Origin: Primulina eburnea
Taxonomy: Eukaryota; Streptophyta; Magnoliopsida; Lamiales; Gesneriaceae
Reading direction: 5' to 3'
Assembly (NCBI RefSeq): GCF_022965805.1
Contig: NC_133108.1
Location: 19,604,056-19,668,055 of the forward strand
DNA length: 64,000 bases
The translations under genes and the position numbers were made by a program. Positions within the stretch are counted from its first letter, which is position 1. Every line of letters starts with the position of its first letter. The notes below the pieces were generated by a model. The model was not told the DNA's origin. It did not search any database and saw only the letters and a list, made by a program, of their open reading frames with translations. Below are positions 46,072 through 57,795 of the stretch, piece after piece.

Positions 46072-49000
46072 TCACTGAGCAAACAACTCGGGATACTTCT
46101 CTTTCATCTCATCCTCTGGTTCTCACGTGGCTTCTTCGATCAAATGATTCCTCCAAAGGAATTTAACAATGCCGATCTCTTTGTTTCTCAACACTCTAAC
46201 TTTGCGATCCAGAATCTGGACCGGAATCTCTTGGTACGTCAAATTCGGCGTCAAATCCAATGGATCGTGACGAAGAACATGGGAAGGATTCGCAATATAC
46301 TTCCTGAGCATCGAAACATGAAAAACATTATGAACTCTGTCAAGATCTGGCGGTAGGGCTAACCTGTAAGCTCGATCACCAACTCTATCCAAGATCTCAA
46401 ATGGGCCAATAAATCTCGGACTCAACTTTCCCTTCTTGCTAAATCGCATCACACCCTTAAGAGGTGCTATCTTCAAGAACACATGGTCGCCAACCTCAAA
46501 CTGCAACGGCCTACGACGCACATCAGCATAGCTCTTCTGTCTCGACTGTGTTGTCTTCATCATCTCTCGAATAACAGCAACAACATCAGCTGTCTGTTGG
46601 ACCAACTCGGGACCCAACATCTTCCTCTCACCAACCTCATCCCAATACAAGGGAGATCTACACTTCCGGCCATAAAGTGCTTCATACGGTGCCATGCCAA
46701 TCGTCACTTGGTAACAATTATTGTAAGTGAACTCAACTAGAGGCAATTTGGAATCCCAGCTACCCGAATAATCAATAGTACAAGCTCTGAGCATATCCTC
46801 TAAAATTTGAATAACTCTCTCTAATTGACCGTCGCTCTGGGGGTGATATGCTGTACTAAATGCTAACCGTGAACCCATAGCTCTGTGCAAACTCTTCCAA
46901 AACTCTGAAGTAAATCTAGGGTCACGATCAGACACGATCGACACAGGAACACCATGAAGTCTAACAATCTCTGCTATGTACTCTTCGGCATACTGGTTCA
47001 TGGAGTACGTCGTCTTGGCTGGAAGAAAATGCGCTGACTTGGTCAACCGATCAACAATAACCCAAATAGAGTTAAAACCTTTCCGCGTCCTGGGGAAGAC
47101 CAGTTACGAAGTCCATCGTAATATGCTCCCATTTCCATTGAGGAATCGGCAATGACAACAATGTCCCAGCAGGTCTCTGGTGCTCAATCTTCACCTGCTG
47201 ACAAGTTAGGCACTGAGAAATAAACATGGCAATATCTTTCTTCATACCTGGCCACCAGTAGAGTCGACGAAGATCCTGATACATCTTGGTACTGCCAGGA
47301 TGTATCGAATATGGCGCAGTATGAGCCTCTGACAAGACGTCTCGCCGAATATCATCACCAACGGGAACACAAATACGGCCTCTAAAAGTCACCAAACCAT
47401 CTCCATTCAATCCAAATTCTGAGTTACCTCTCTCCTCTGCTCTAGCTCTCAACTCTGTCAACTGAACATCATCAGTCTGCTCTCTACGGATCCTGTCCGT
47501 CAATGTAGCCCGAATGACCAACACTGACAAACGAGCAATGGTCCCTGGAACTACCAAAGCTATCTCCTCTCTCTGCAAGTCTAACAACAACGGTTGCTGA
47601 ATCATCGAACTCAAAGAAGAACTCGACTTACGGCTCAAAGCATCCGCTACAACATTCGCTTTCCCTGGGTGGTAACTGATCGTCACATCATAGTCTTTGA
47701 CAAGCTCTAACCACCTCCTCTGTCCCATATTGAGCTCTTTCTGAGAGAACAAATACTTCAAGCTCTTGTGGTCCGTGAAAATTTCACACTTTTCGCCATA
47801 CAAATAATGTCTCCAAATCTTCAGGGCGAAAACCACAGCTGCTAGCTCCAAATCATGCGTCGGATAATTCTTCTCATAGTCCTTCAACTGGCGAGAAGCA
47901 TAGGCTATAACCTTTCCACGTTGCATCAGCACTGCACCAAGACCCTTCTTCGACGCGTCAGTGTAAACAACAAAATCCTCTGAACCACTGGGCAATGCAA
48001 GAACAGGAGCTGTCGTCAATCTGTCTTTCAACTCCTGGAATCCACTTTGGCATTCATTGGACCACTCAAACTTCACAGTCTTCCTCGTCAGATTGGTTAA
48101 TGGCAGGGCAATCTTGGAAAAATCTGAAATAAAACGACGATCGTAACCCGCCAAACCAAGAAAACTGCGTACCTCTGATACAGTGGTAGGAATAGGCCAC
48201 TTCTGAATCGCCTCTATTTTCACTGGATCAACAGCTATACCATTCTTCGAAACAACATGGCCTAAGAATGAAATCTGCTCCAACCAGAACTCACATTTCT
48301 TCAACTTGGCATACAACCTCTTCTCTCTCAGCAACTGAAGAACAACTCTGAGATGCTCTGCATGAAGCTCTCTGGTCTTGGAATAGATCAAGATTTCGTC
48401 GATGCAAATAATGACAAAGCTATCCAAATAAGGCTTGAACACTCGGTTCATAAGATCCATGAAGACTGAAGGGGCATTAGTCAGACCAAAAGACATAACC
48501 AGAAACTCGTAATGATCATACCTGGTCCGAAACGCCATCTTAGGGATATCAGACTCCCTAACCTTCAGCTGATAATAGCCAGATCGCAGATCAATCTTCG
48601 AAAACACGGTAGCTCCTTGCAGCTGATCAAACAAGTCATCTATCCGTGGCAACGGATACTTATTCTTGATAGTCAACTTGTTGATCTCTCTATAATCAAT
48701 ACATAGCCGCAAAGTCCCATCTTTCTTCTTGACGAAAAGAACCGGAGCTCCCCAAGGCGAAGAACTCGGTCGAATGAAACCTTTATCCACAAGATCCTGC
48801 AACTGCGTCTTTAACTCTTTCATCTCTGTAGGGGCCATTCTGTACGGAGCCTTGGAAATTGGAACCATACCTAGAACTAGATCAATCACAAACTCCACAT
48901 CTCTGTCCGGCGGTAAACCCAGCACATCATCCTCAAAAACATCAGGGAACTCTCTCACCACATCAATATCATCAATATTCAATTTCACAATCTTATCCAC

Positions 49001-50494
49001 ATCCACAATAGAAGCCAAAAACCCATCACATCCTCTAAACAACAACTTCTTAGCCTCAAGACACGAAATAAAAGGAAGGACCAGCGAAGTACCTGCACTT
49101 GCATGCATACCTTTCTTATTGCCATCATCTACAAATTTCACAGTCTTAGCAACGCAATCAATCACTGCACGATAGGTCGATAGCCAATCCATGCCAAGTA
49201 TAATATCAAACGCAACCATTGGGATAACAATCAAATCAGCATAAACCACTCGTTCATCGATTTGAACAGAGCACGCATACACAATAGATGTCGGGCACAA
49301 AACATCCCCCGAAGGCAAAACAACATTAAACTGGAGGGGAAGAACAGAAGGAACTATACCCGAAGATCTCAAAAATAGTTCAGACATAAAAGAATGAGTA
49401 GCACCTGTATCAATCAATGTCGTAGCTACTCTGCCTGAAATTAAAATAGTGCTAGAGATCACAGAATAATCATGGTTTATACCTTCCTTCGTCATGGTAA
49501 AGATGCGACCCTGCACCTTATCTTTACTCGCTCCTCTTAGACAATCTTTGGCAGTATGGCCTGCAGTGCCACAACGGTAACAAGTATGAGTACCAAATCT
49601 GCACTCTCCCCTATGATGTCGACTGCACTTGGGACACAAAGGCTTCTCGGGATCAAATGGAACTGCCGGTGGTTTTGGACTCGGCACTATCTTGCCTTTC
49701 CCTTTGAAACGATCCTTCCCTCTTGGACTTGAGCCTTGGCCTCTCTGAGCAATGGCCTGTTGTCTCGCTTGTCTTTCTCTGGCAATCTCTTTCTCATCCT
49801 GTTCGGCCAACAAAGCCTTAGCTACAATCTCCTTGAATGTCACAGCTTTGGACATATTGATGTCCATTCTGATCTCTGCTCGAAGGCCTCTAATGAAATG
49901 AGCACTCTTGTCTTTGTCGTTGGAAGCAATGTATGGGGCAAACAGACAGCCCTCCTCGAACTTCAGAATATACTCATCGACATTAATACCTCCTTGACGA
50001 AGCTCCAAGAACTCACTCACCTTCCTAGCTCGAAGTGCATCTGGGAAGTACTTGTCATAGAAAAGATCGATGAACTCTGACCACTTCAATGTCGGAACAT
50101 CAACACCCACCTTGGTAGCATTCCACCAAATGCGAGCAGCCTTGACCAACATGAACACTGCACAAGTGATTCTGTCTTTGTCTTCGTAGTTGATATGATC
50201 AAAAATCGCTTCAAGAGCTTTGATCCACTCTACAGCTACCAAAGGATCAATGCTACCTGCAAATTCAGGCGGATCCATCCTCTCGAAAGCAGTAAAGATC
50301 CCATCGGTTCCCACTGCCTGAGCCACTTGGCCTCTACCCTGCCCTCTACCTTGGCCTGTACCTTGCATACGGAGCAACTGCTGGATCTGCTCACTATGGA
50401 CCTTGGCTTGCTCTTTCAACAACTTGCCGAACTCATCGACAACTCTAGAGGAAGAACTATCCTCACCCTCTACGGCTTTTCTCTTAGGAGGCAT
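46072..50494 (-). pseudogene. gag-pol: Gag-Pol of minus-strand element M (near complete, frameshifted in integrase)
   Basis: An open 1140-codon frame, 50494-47072: Gag core; zinc knuckles near residues 285-318; protease DTGATHSF near 363; RT 560-760; RNase H with [10 protein letters not shown] near 845; integrase zinc region near 1060-1100; ending just after DFVTGLP. One extra C near 47095 shifts the frame. The rest (47046-46123) holds the integrase core with SDRDPRF and GQLERV and a chromodomain-like tail in which a Trp codon has become TGA. The original stop is at 46072-46074. The RT active site reads CIDE where Z has FIDD, so the second catalytic Asp is Glu and the enzyme is probably impaired. 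PBS and LTR L lie upstream, LTR K downstream. Confidence 0.92.
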
Positions 50495-50614
50495 CTATTC
50501 CTACAATGTGCTCACACAATACAAATAAATAGATAACAATGAATAGATGTAGAAGAAGACATACCCGGACTGTTGAAAGTAGACGAAGTCATATGCATTG
50601 GTCCGAAGAACGGT

Positions 50615-50626
50615 GCTCTGATACCA
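50615..50626 (-). other. Primer-binding site of element M (initiator tRNA-Met)
   Basis: Minus strand TGGTATCAGAGC, five bases inside LTR L. The leader 50495-50614 is closely similar to that at 44675-44794. Confidence 0.9.
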
Positions 50627-50631
50627 CTAAA

Positions 50632-52361
50632 TGTGACACCTCTGACCCATTTTACAAAATAACAGCGGAATTTAAAATTTTTCTTTAAAATGGAGGAAGG
50701 ATTCAAAATAAATTTCATATATATTCAAAAGTATACAAATGATCAATAAAATGATACAACAAAAAGCAAAATATCATTCTTGTGATCATGTCAAAATGCT
50801 AGCAAAATAACTTCTTCCTTCCATCTTTGGTATGCATATGACTCCGGCCCACAATCAACGTCCCAGCCCGTCTCTCTTATCTGCATCACATGAAATAACT
50901 GAAATGAATATAAAACTCAGCAAGTGGAACTCTTACATAGCAATGTACATATCATACTCTGTAAAACATGGCTTTAAAAACATTAAATACCATCAACTCT
51001 GAATCATGAATAACATAGCAATAATATAACAATAAGATGGTATTTCTCTTTTCTTTGTTGGATTGATATCTATATAGTATCTCTGTCTCTTTACCTATAT
51101 CCCATCGATATAAATCGATAACTCTGAGGGATATAAGCCTATGGTCGTTGATCAACTAATTGCATTCAATCTCTGACTATGTATCTATCAATCCATAAAT
51201 CATTTTTAAACTTTCTCTTTGGCATTTCATCAAACACTTTGAAGACTTTATTCTCTTGTATTCCCTTTTTACACAATTGAGACATTCAATTGCCTCTAAT
51301 ATACCAACAAGTATATCAATACATAATATGAATCAAATGGAAGGGAATAACATGTTAAAACCATTGAAACACAATACATATACTATCATGTGAGCACAAG
51401 AATGAGATTCCACTTACTACACTTGCAACCTCTTGATTCTAATCTCTTTGGTAGCAATCCTACAACAATAATCCATAAATAACACCATCAATAACCCAAT
51501 AATCTAACAACAATATCAATAAATCCAATACACCAACACAATCCACAAACCCAAGAACTCTCCCAACACCAAACCAAGAAATAACAAAACCAAAAGCTTA
51601 CCTTAGCTTCCTTGATCCCAAAATAACTTAGTTCCCTCAACAATAATCCACTAAGAGGCTTGAATCAAAGAAAGAAATTGAAAGGAAATGAGGAAACCCT
51701 AGCTCCAAGGAGAGAATTTCGAAAATGGGGAGAAAGAAATGAGAGAAATAAGACCAATTCTTCTATTTAAGCACTAAAAATCGCCAAAACACGCTTATAC
51801 TGTGCCCGGCGCTCGGGCGGTCAAAAATTACCGCTCGGGCGCCAATGATTCTGCCCAAAACCCAAATTTCCAGAAGCAGTGGCGCTCGGGCGGCCATATA
51901 TTACTGCTCGGGCGCCACTCTGCGCACTGATACGTTAAAGATCGCTCTAGAAACACCTCTTCCTTTCCGAGTTAGAAAAAGTTGTAAACTACAAAGTTTT
52001 AGCCCTATGTCGTATCTTGAGTCCCTCAAAATTTCAGATCTTTTGGAGGTCTGAGTAAAATGTTATGCCCATTCTCCCAACATGTGTCACTGGAGGAACG
52101 ACGAAACGCACGACACACTTCAGGGCTCTTTTGGCTTATCTTCCACAATGATTTGAACCAAACTCAAAATAAGAAAATTACACCTCTATGTCTTATTTAA
52201 TCGTAACACCGCTACAAAAGCACTACACATCATCTATAGTCAACCATACTATAAATCCTAAATCGAAACTCTTAACATACAAACTATACTTAAACTTGAC
52301 CAATCAGTCAATAAACTTATGAAAACTTAAACCGTACCGTACACCAGGCTTGGCTATTACA
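50632..52361 (-). repeat. LTR L (minus, Z/H family, 1730 bp) with variant motif array
   Basis: TGTAATAGCC start at 52361 and GTGTCACA end at 50632 on the minus strand. Internal M sequence lies on its left, and another family member's pol 3' end with PPT lies on its right, so it is shared by two internal regions. In place of ACCGCACCCGCGGT it has four GGCGCTCGGGCGGT-type units (51808-51916) at the matching position. A TTAAATAG box lies about 40 bp downstream on the minus strand. Confidence 0.9.
51808..51916 (-). promoter_or_regulatory. Variant GC-rich motif array in LTR L
   Basis: Four units: GGCGCTCGGGCGGT, ACCGCTCGGGCGCC, GGCGCTCGGGCGGC and ACTGCTCGGGCGCC, as written on the plus strand. They keep the arrangement of 5-bp GC-rich inverted arms around 4 bp but the centre is TCGG (CCGA in LTR sense) where other arrays have ACCC. 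A TATA-like TTAAATAG follows in LTR sense. Confidence 0.6.
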
Positions 52362-52401
52362 ATCTCCCCTCCTTAGAGGAATTTCGTCCCCGAAATTAAC
52401 G

Positions 52402-53437
52402 TCACTGAGCAAACAACTTGGGATACTTCTCTTTCATCTCATCCTCTGGTTCCCACGTGGCTTCTTCGATCAAATGATTCCTCCAAAGGAATTTAACAAT
52501 GCCGATCTCTTTGTTTCTCAACACTCTAACTTTGCGATCCAGAATCTGGACCGGAATCTCTTGGTACGTCAAATTCGGCGTCAAATCCAATGGCTCGTGA
52601 TGAAGAACATGGGAAGGATTCGCAATATACTTCCTGAGCATCGAAACATGAAAAACATTATGAACTCTGTCAAGATCTGGCGGTAGGGCTAACCTGTAAG
52701 CTCGATCACCAACTCTATCCAAGATCTCAAATGGGCCAATAAATCTCGGACTCAACTTTCCCTTCTTGCTAAATCTCATCACACCCTTAAGAGGTGCTAT
52801 CTTCAAGAACACATGGTCGCCAACCTCAAACTGCAACGGCCTACGACGCACATCAGCATAACTCTTCTGTCTCGACTGTTCTGTCTTCATCCTCTCTCGA
52901 ATAACAGCAACAACATCAGCTGTCTGTTGGACCAACTCGGGACCCAACATCTTCCTCTCACCAACCTCATCCCAATACAAGGGAGATCTACACTTCCGCC
53001 CATAAAGTGCTTCATACGGTGCCATGCCAATCGTCGCTTGGTAACTATTATTGTAAGTGAACTCAACTAGAGGCAATTTGGAATCCCAGCTACCTGAATA
53101 ATCAATAGTACAATCTCTGAGCATATCCTCTAAAATCTGAATAACTCTCTCTGATTGACCGTCGCTCTGGGGTGATATGCTGTACTAAATGCTAACCGTG
53201 AACCCATAGCTCTGTGCAAACTCTTCCAAAACTCTGAAGAAAATCTAGGGTCACGATCAGACACGATCGACACAGGAACACCATGAAGTCTAACAATCTC
53301 TGCTATGTACTCTTCGGCATACTGGTTCATGGAGTACGTCGTCTTGGCTGGAAGAAAATGCGCTGACTTGGTCAACCAATCAACAATAACCCAAATAGAG
53401 TTAAAACATTTCTGCGTCCTGGGGAAGACCAGTTCGG
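52402..53437 (-). pseudogene. pol: Integrase/chromodomain fragment of a second minus-strand Z-family element
   Basis: Minus-strand pieces 53375-53130 (SDRDPRF region) and 53124-52402 (C-terminal integrase and chromodomain-like tail, MKEKYPKLFAQ end), separated by a 1-nt loss in the DGQ segment near 53170 that shifts the frame. It retains the normal Trp codon that is TGA in M. The N-terminal side is cut at about 53437, where it meets an H LTR fragment. Confidence 0.88.
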
Positions 53438-53444
53438 GGCCTTA

Positions 53445-53604
53445 AAAATGATTTGTGGATTGATAGATACATAGTCAGAGATTGCATGCAATTAGTTGAT
53501 CAACGACCATAGGCTTATATCCCTCAGAGTTGTCGATTTATATCGATGGGATACGAGCACCACAGACAGAGTTACTATTGATATCAATCCAACCAGAGTA
53601 AAGA
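53445..53604 (+). repeat. 3' LTR of element H, first surviving part
   Basis: Matches H's 5' LTR from about 42545 onward, in plus orientation. It ends at AAAGA (53600-53604), the target duplication of solo LTR N. The LTR start and motif array are missing. Confidence 0.85.
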
Positions 53605-55597
53605 TGTAAGGCTCAAGATTATTAGTCTTCATTGACGAAATACTCGGAATATATGAGTATGCATGATATAGAGCTTGAGATTTGAATTATTAGTCTTCAT
53701 TAATATGATACTCAAAGATTTGAGACTGCATGACATGAAATTAGAGTTTGAGTACAAGATAAAAATGTGAAATTTATGAAGGCTAGGCCGAGACAAGACC
53801 GCACCTACGGTCTAGGAGACACCGCACCCGCGGTGAATGTCCAGTAGGGTGCCTAATTTTGACATTGCAAGACCGCACCCACGGTAAGAACAGACCGCAC
53901 CCGCGGTGTCAAGACCGCAACCGCGGTGCTGAGGAGACCGCACCCGCGGTCGTCACTTTTAAAAATTAAGAGTCATGCCGAAGCATGAGCGCACCCGCGG
54001 TCTAGATATGAGCGCACCCGCGGTGCTGCATGCGAGAAGTCCACCTTTGTTTATATGTTGACACATGGCCTGAGGTATAAATACTTAGTGCTGATTCATT
54101 CTTTCATCGTTTCAGAAGCTGAGAACCGAGATTTCTCTCAAGAATCCTTCAATTTCTTCAAGGCTTTGAAGTAAGGTAATTCATGATTTAACCATCCGAA
54201 TTGCATTTCGAGTTGAGATTCTTGTTTCTCTCATGGAGGGCTTTAAGAGGATGTAACTTGCATTCACTCCCTACATGATTTAAGATATGGAGATTGGGGG
54301 AAATTGTATTATGTTTATAGATGTGTGTTCTTGAGATTATAGACAACATATAAAGGTAAACAGATCGAGTATGGGATGTCATATGCGATTCTTATGAATT
54401 TCAGCATGTTAAGATTAGATGGTGCTGATTTATGGTGTTCTAGATTGATATTATGGTGGATTTTGAGTGATGATAATTGATTTCTGAAAGATGAGTTGAT
54501 CAGTATCGAAAGACTACGTTGTTATGCCATCGAATGATATTAAGATAGATTATTAATTAATAGATGTGTTGAATGGGATAGGAATTGATAGAATGTGTAT
54601 CGATGTATCTCTTTCAGATTTGATTGACAGACTTGATATCGACTTCGAGACTTCGATTGATTCCTACGACAAGAAAGGTATAAACCATGTTTGTTTGGGA
54701 AGCCACAACTCAAATAAGATATCATTTAAGTTTCCCAACCAAAATCACATACTAGCATTGTTGTATATATGGTAACGTGTTTATGACTTGTTTATAGAAT
54801 TATATCCAAATCTTGTAACATGATTATGCTTTGATTATAGAATTGTATTCAAGCATATAAGATCATTGTGATATTCAGATATGAATATGAGCATGCTTTG
54901 TTTACAGATTGATATTCATTGCATTTAAGATAGGAGAGTCGTTGATAGCTATTGTCACATATCTAGATGTTCGGTGTATCTCAGCTTAGGAGCAGCTCTG
55001 ACTCCTATTGCAGCCGTCGATACAGCTCAGACCGAAGTCTAGGAACAAGACGTACAGTCACCCTGAGTGGGAGCGTAGGTGACAGCCATTGACGTCTTAT
55101 TCACACCGGGATCCCTAGAGTCTAGTCGAGTCGAGTCCAGACATGGTTTGATTCACATTGCATTGTACGTTTATATGGATGTCATTCATTATATCATGTT
55201 TCATGTTTTAGATTGATTATATGCATGTATACATGTTTATACTGGGATTTGTTCTCACCGGAGTTTCCGGCTGTTGTTATGTTTGTATGTGTGCATAACA
55301 ACAGGTGGGGCAGGATCTGGGTCACGCAGAGGATGAGAGATGGACATAGCGTGGTGATCTCAGGCATAGCAGAAGAACTAGTAGTTGTACTTTTCATATG
55401 TATTGTATTTAATTACTAGTTGTTGAGTATGGAGGGAACAAGACATGTTTGTACCTTATGTTTTGTAAAATAAATAAAGACTTTATGCTTGTTCATACAA
55501 CATTAGAATAAATGTTGAAAAACAAAAATTTGACCCACTTTTTATATTAATGATCCATTTAATCCCAAATAAAAGAGTTAGAGCCCAGGTCCCCACA
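53605..55597 (+). repeat. Solo LTR N (1993 bp), Tekay-like family related to B, with motif array and TATA box
   Basis: Begins TGTAAGGCTC and ends GTCCCCACA. It is flanked by AAAGA (53600-53604, 55598-55602) with no PBS or internal sequence, so it is a solo LTR left by LTR-LTR recombination. Eight motif copies lie at 53798-54024, and TATAAATA (54076-54083) follows 52 bp after the last. The U5 side resembles B's LTR (TTATACTGGGATTTGTTCTCACC); the U3 side is largely its own. Confidence 0.93.
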
Positions 55598-55602
55598 AAA
55601 GA

Positions 55603-56040
55603 AAAAATACTATCTTATTGCTATGCTATTGCTATGATATTTATTTCAGAGTTGATGGTATTTATGTTTGAAAGCTATGATTTTCAGAGTATGATATGTT
55701 CATTGTTATGTAAGAGTTCCACTTGCTGAGTTTTGTACTCATTTCAGTTATTTCATGTGATGCAGCTAAGAGCGACGGACCAGGACAGTGATTGTGGACC
55801 GAGGTCATATGCATATAGAGTTGGAAGGAAGGAAGAAGATGTTATTTTGTAAACATTTTGGGACATGATCATAGGAATGATATGTATTTTTGTTGTTATA
55901 TCATTTGAATGATCATGTATTTACTTTGGTTGCAAATATTTTGTAAATGATTTTATGTTATTAAATTGTAATACTTCCATCCTTTAATTGAAAATTTTAA
56001 ATTCCGCTGTATTTTAATTAAATTGGGTCGAGGTGTCACA
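55603..56040 (+). repeat. 3' LTR of element H, second part
   Basis: Continues after N, colinear with 42710-43141, and ends GTGTCACA at 56040. Then TAAAC (56041-56045) and satellite follow. Confidence 0.9.
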
Positions 56041-57795
56041 TAAACTTGGCACAAAATTGTTGTTTTCTACTACTTGTCATCCTCAAACGGATAAGCAAAT
56101 TGAAGTTGTCAATAGAACTTTAGGAACACTTTTGCGTGCTATTCTTAAAAAGAACTTGGATTGACATTTCTAGGGACTTTATTTTGGAGTTGCCTAGGAC
56201 TAAGAAGGGGAGGGATTCTGTTTTTGTTGTTGTGGATAGATTCTCTAAGATGACACATTTTATAGCTTGTCATAAAACCGATGATGCTTTAAACATTGCG
56301 GATTTATTCTTTAGAGAAGTCGTTAGGTTGCATGGCATGCCCAGGACTATTGTTTCTGGTCGCGATGTTAAATTCTTGAGTTACTTTTGGAAGACTTTAT
56401 GGGCTAAACTTGTCACAAAATTGTGTTTTTTACTACTTGTCATCCTCAAAAGGATGGACAAACTGAAGTTGTCAATAGAACTTTGGGAACCCTTTTGCGT
56501 GCTATTCTTAAAAAGAACTTGGATTGACATTTCTATGGACTTTATTTTGGGGTTGCCTAGGACTCAGAAGGGGAGGGATTCTATTTTTGTTGTTGTGGAT
56601 AGATTCTCTAAGATGGCACATTTTATAGCTTGTCATAAAACCGATGATGCTTCAAACATAGCGGATTTGTTCTTTAGAGAAGTCGTTAGGTTGCATGGCA
56701 TGCCTAGGACTATTGTTTCTGGTCGCGATGTTAAATTCTTGAGTTACTTTTGGAAGACTTTATGGGCTAAACTTGGCACAAAATTGTTGTTTTCTACTAC
56801 TTGTCATCCTCAAACGGATGGACAAACTGAAGTTGTCAATAGAACTTTGGGAACACTTTTGCGTGCTATTCTTAAAAAGAACTTGGATTGACATTTTATG
56901 GACTTTATTTTGGTGTTGCCTAGGACTAAGAAGGGGAGGGATTTTATTTTTGTTAAGATGGCACATTTTATAGCTTGTCATAAAACAGATGATGCTTCAA
57001 ACATTGCGGATTTGTTCTTTAGAGAAGTCGTTAGGTTGCATTGCATGCCTAGGACTATTGTTTCTGGTCGCGATGTTAAATTCTTGAGTTACTTTTGGAA
57101 GACTTTATGGGCTAAACTTGGCACAAAATTGTTGTTTTCTACTATTTGTCATCCTCAAACGGATGGACAAATTGAAGTTGTCAAGAGAACTTTGGGAACA
57201 CTTTTGCGTGATATTCTTAAAAAGAACTTGGATTGACATTTCTATGGACTTTATTTTGGGGTTGCCTAGGACTAAGAAGGAGAGGGATTCTATTTTTGTT
57301 GTTGTGGATAGATTCTCTAAGATGGCACATTTTATAGCTTGTCATAAAACAAATGATGCTTCAAACATGGCGGATTTGTTCTTTAGAGAAGTCGTTAGGT
57401 TGCATGGCATGCCTAGGACTATTGTTTCTGGTCGCGATGTTAAATTCTTGAGTTACTTTTGGAAGACTTTATGGGCTAAACTTGACACAAAATTGTTGTT
57501 TTCTACTACTTGTCATCCTCAAACGGAATGACAAACTGAAGTTGTCAAGAGAACTTTGGGAACACTTTTGCGTGCTATTCTTGAAAAGAACTTGGATTGA
57601 CATTTCTATGGACTTTATTTTGGGGTTGCCTAGGACTAAGAAGGGGAGGAATTCTATTCTTGTTGTTGTGGATAGATTCTATAAGATAGCATATTTTATA
57701 GCTTGTCATAAAACATATGATGCTTCGAACATTGCGGATTTGTTCTTTAGAGAAGTCGTTAGGTTGCATTGCATGCCTAGGACTATTGTTTCTGG
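56041..57795 (+). repeat. SAT364 block 2 (about five units)
   Basis: Same integrase-core units. GGATTGA junctions end at 56164, 56527, 56891, 57236 and 57600; the unit before 57236 is shorter (345 bp) through an internal deletion after [14 protein letters not shown]. All complete units again read SGRD. The phase continues from block 1 across H, so the two blocks were one array. It stops at F's target site TCTGG (57791-57795). Confidence 0.92.

Larger units (their letters stand above)
41516..56040 (+). mobile_element. Element H: Z-family Ty3/gypsy inserted in SAT364, interior replaced by minus-strand relatives
   Basis: Flanked by TAAAC (41511-41515, 56041-56045), with satellite on both sides. 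5' LTR 41516-43141, PBS 43147-43158, gag start 43276-43570. Then comes a minus-strand block (43581-53437) of the same family, then the end of H's 3' LTR (53445-53604, 55603-56040) split by solo LTR N. The middle of H (most of gag, pol, the LTR start) is missing. The block therefore arrived with a large deletion or by recombination between oppositely oriented family members. Confidence 0.88.
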
